DNA of 64,000 nucleotides. Source: Mimachlamys varia (taxonomy: Eukaryota; Mollusca; Bivalvia; Pectinida; Pectinidae). Under the pieces are notes generated by a model that did not search any database, was not told where the DNA came from, and was given only the letters and a program-made list of their open reading frames with translations. The stretch spans positions 10,102,001 through 10,166,000 of the forward strand of contig OX392527.1 of NCBI GenBank assembly GCA_947623455.1. The letters run 5' to 3'. Made by a program: the position numbers and the translations under genes. This document shows positions 61,601 to 64,000 of the stretch, piece after piece (positions within the stretch are counted from its first letter, which is position 1; every line of letters begins with the position of its first letter).

Positions 61601-64000
61601 GGTTAGTTCTATGACCTGTTCCAGGTTATGATTGTATTAGTCCCGCTCCCTGTTCCAGGGTTAGATCTATGACCTGTTCCAGGTTACGATAGTAATATAG
61701 TCCTGCTCCCTGTTCCAGGGTTAGATCTATGACCTGTTCCAGGTTACGATAGTATTAGTCTTGCACCCTGTTCCAGGGTTAGATCTATGACCTGTTCCAG
61801 GTTACGATAGTATTATAGTCTTGCTCCCTGTTCCAGGGTTAGATCTATGATATGTTCCAGGTTACGGTAGTATTAGTCCCGCACCCTGTTCCAGGGTTAG
61901 ATCTATGACCTGTTCCAGGTTACGATAGTATTAGTCTTGCTCCCTGTTCCAGGGTTAGATCTATGACCTGTTCCAGGTTACGATAGTATTATAGTCTTGC
62001 TCCCTGTTCCAGGGTTAGATCTATGACCTGTTCCAGGTTACGATAGTATTATAGTCTTGCACCCTGTTCCAGGGTTAGATCTATGACCTGTTCCAGGTTA
62101 CGATAGTATTATAGTCTTGCTCCCTGTTCCAGGGTTAGATCTATGACCTGTTCCAGGTTACGATAGTATTATAGTCTTGCACCCTGTTCCAGGGTTAGAT
62201 CTATGACCTGTTCCAGGTTACGATAGTATTATAGTCTTGCTCCCTGTTCCAGGGTTAGATCTATGACCTGTTCCAGGTTACGATAGTATTAGTCTTGCTC
62301 CCTGTTCCAGGGTTAGATCTATGACCTGTTCCAGGTTACGATAGTATTATAGTCTTGCTCCCTGTTCCAGGGTTAGATCTATGACCTGTTCCAGGTTACG
62401 ATAGTATTAGTCTTGCACCCTGTTCCAGGGTTAGATCTATGACCTGTTCCACGTTACGATAGTATTATAGTCTTGCTCCCTGTTCTAGGGTTAGATCTAT
62501 GACCTGTTCCAGGTTACGATAGTATTAGTCTTGCACCCTGTTCCAGGGTTAGATCTATGACCTGTTCCATGTTACGATAGTATTATAGTCTTGCACCCTG
62601 TTCCAGGGTTAGATCTATGACCTGTTCCAGGTTACGATAGTATTATAGTCTTGCTCCCTGTTCCAGGGTTAGATCTATGACCTGTTCCAGGTTACGATAG
62701 TATTATAGTCTTGCTCCCTCTTCCAGGGTTAGATCTATGACCTGTTCCATGTTACGGTAGTATTAGTCTTGCTCCCTGTTCCAGGGTTAGATCTATGACC
62801 TGTTCCAGGTTACGATAGTATTAGTCTTGCTCCCTGTTCCAGGGTTAGATCTATGACCTGTTCCACGTTACGATAGTATTATAGTCTTGCTCCCTGTTCC
62901 AGGGTTAGATCTATGACCTGTTCCATGCTACGATAGTATTAGTCTTGCACCCTGTTCCAGGGTTAGATCTATGACCTGTTCCAGGTTATGATAGTATTAA
63001 TCCCGCACCCTGTTCCAGGGTTAGATCTATGACCTGTTCCAGGTTACGATAGTATTATAGTCTTACTCCCTGTTCCAGGGTTAGATCTATGACCTGTTCC
63101 ACGTTACGATAGTATTATAGTCTTGCTCCCTCTTCCAGGGTTAGATCTATGACCTGTTCCACGTTACGATAGTATTATAGTCTTGCTCCCTGTTCCAGGG
63201 TTAGATCTATGACCTGTTCCAGGTTACGATAGTATTATAGTCTTGCTCCCTGTTCCAGGATTAGATCTATGACCTGTTCCAGGTTACGATAGTATTAGTC
63301 TTGTACCCTGTTCCAGGGTTAGATCTATGACCTGTTCCACGTTATGATAGTATTAGTCCCGCACCCTGTTCCAGGGTTAGATCCATGACCTGTTCCAGGT
63401 TACGATAGTATTATAGTCTTGCTCCCTGTTCCAGGGTTAGATCTATGACCTGTTCCACGTTACGATAGTATTATAGTCTTGCTCCCTGTTCCAGGGTTAG
63501 ATCTATGACCTGTTCAGGTTACGATAGTATTAGTCTTGCACCCTGTTCCAGGGTTAGATCTATGACCTGTTCCATGTTACGATAGTATTATAGTCTTGCA
63601 CCCTGTTCCAGGGTTAGATCTATGACCTGTTCCAGGTTACGATAGTATTATAGTCTTGCTCCCTGTTCCAGGGTTAGATCTATGACCTGTTCCAGGTTAC
63701 GATAGTATTATAGTCTTGCTCCCTGTTCCAGGGTTAGTTCTATGACCTGTTCCAGGTTATGATTGTATTAGTCCCGCTCCCTGTTCCAGGGTTAGATCTA
63801 TGACCTGTTCCAGGTTACGATAGTATTATAGTCTTGCTCCCTGTTCCAGGGTTAGTTCTATGACCTGTTCCAGGTTATGATTGTATTAGTCCCGCTCCCT
63901 GTTCCAGGGTTAGATCTATGACCTGTTCCAGGTTACGATAGTAATATAGTCCTGCTCCCTGTTCCAGGGTTAGATCTATGACCTGTTCCAGGTTACGATA
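58625..64000 (+). repeat. 60-bp minisatellite with 2.25-kb higher-order period, cut by window end
   Basis: Units of 60 bp (57 bp when tattagtc replaces tattatagtc) with ccctgttccagggttagatc, tatgacctgttccaggttac and gatagtattatagtcttgct. Each unit is itself a diverged dimer around cctgttccagg. The rare variant ctgttcaggt occurs at 59013, 61261 and 63510, spacings of 2248 and 2249 bp, so whole blocks of about 38 units are duplicated. The left edge starts with ctatcgtaacctg, an inverted copy of the unit end caggttacgatag. The array continues beyond the window. Confidence 0.97.

Overview
This is eukaryotic DNA, most likely from a spiralian and probably a mollusc. It is AT-rich and intron-containing, carries a Nodal-type TGF-beta ligand gene, and is full of decayed non-LTR retrotransposons, tRNA-derived SINEs, small inverted-repeat elements and very large minisatellites. 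The species cannot be read from the sequence. There is no operon structure and no intact mobile-element ORF. The only gene I can defend is the two-exon ligand gene on the + strand (43016-48777).

Layout. 1-6.8 kb: intergenic DNA with short tandem repeats, two TTAA-flanked MITEs, a tRNA-derived SINE and a 49-bp minisatellite split by one MITE. 6.8-8.5 kb: a frameshifted jockey/CR1-like LINE that runs directly into a 45-bp minisatellite (8.47-9.4 and 11.2-30.7 kb, about 450 units, with higher-order repeats). A LINE-like 3' tail follows at 30.68-30.83 kb. 31.2-34.1 kb: a second broken LINE, split by a 0.9-kb insertion made of foldback hairpins; it runs into a 27-bp minisatellite (34.07-38.0 kb). 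38.6-38.9 kb: a relic resembling the C-terminus of a Penelope-like element, with a degraded hammerhead-like motif. 39.5-42.6 kb: more tandem and foldback elements, including inverted copies of elements seen near 3.5-5.6 kb. 43.0-48.8 kb: the Nodal-like gene with a 4.7-kb intron. 48.8-51.6 kb: a 29-bp minisatellite starting about 25 bp after its stop codon. 53.7-55.5 kb: a 31-bp minisatellite. 55.6-57.2 kb: a third LINE fragment, again split by the same hairpin element. 58.6 kb to the window end: a 60-bp minisatellite with a 2.25-kb higher-order period, beside a poly-G tract.

The main finding is that two of the giant minisatellites appear to be amplified pieces of LINE coding sequence. The 27-bp unit reads ETGRYNGIP in the LINE frame, and the LINE runs into the first unit in frame with the C-terminal motif LSTHSLHVETG. 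The 45-bp unit reads FTGYQNLIT where the upstream LINE reads FTPNYLNLIT. The second theme is a set of long foldback hairpins (27-92 bp arms, loops of 0-10 nt), most of them close to TGACGTCA, an 8-mer that occurs 12 times here against about one expected by chance. About half the window is tandem repeat.
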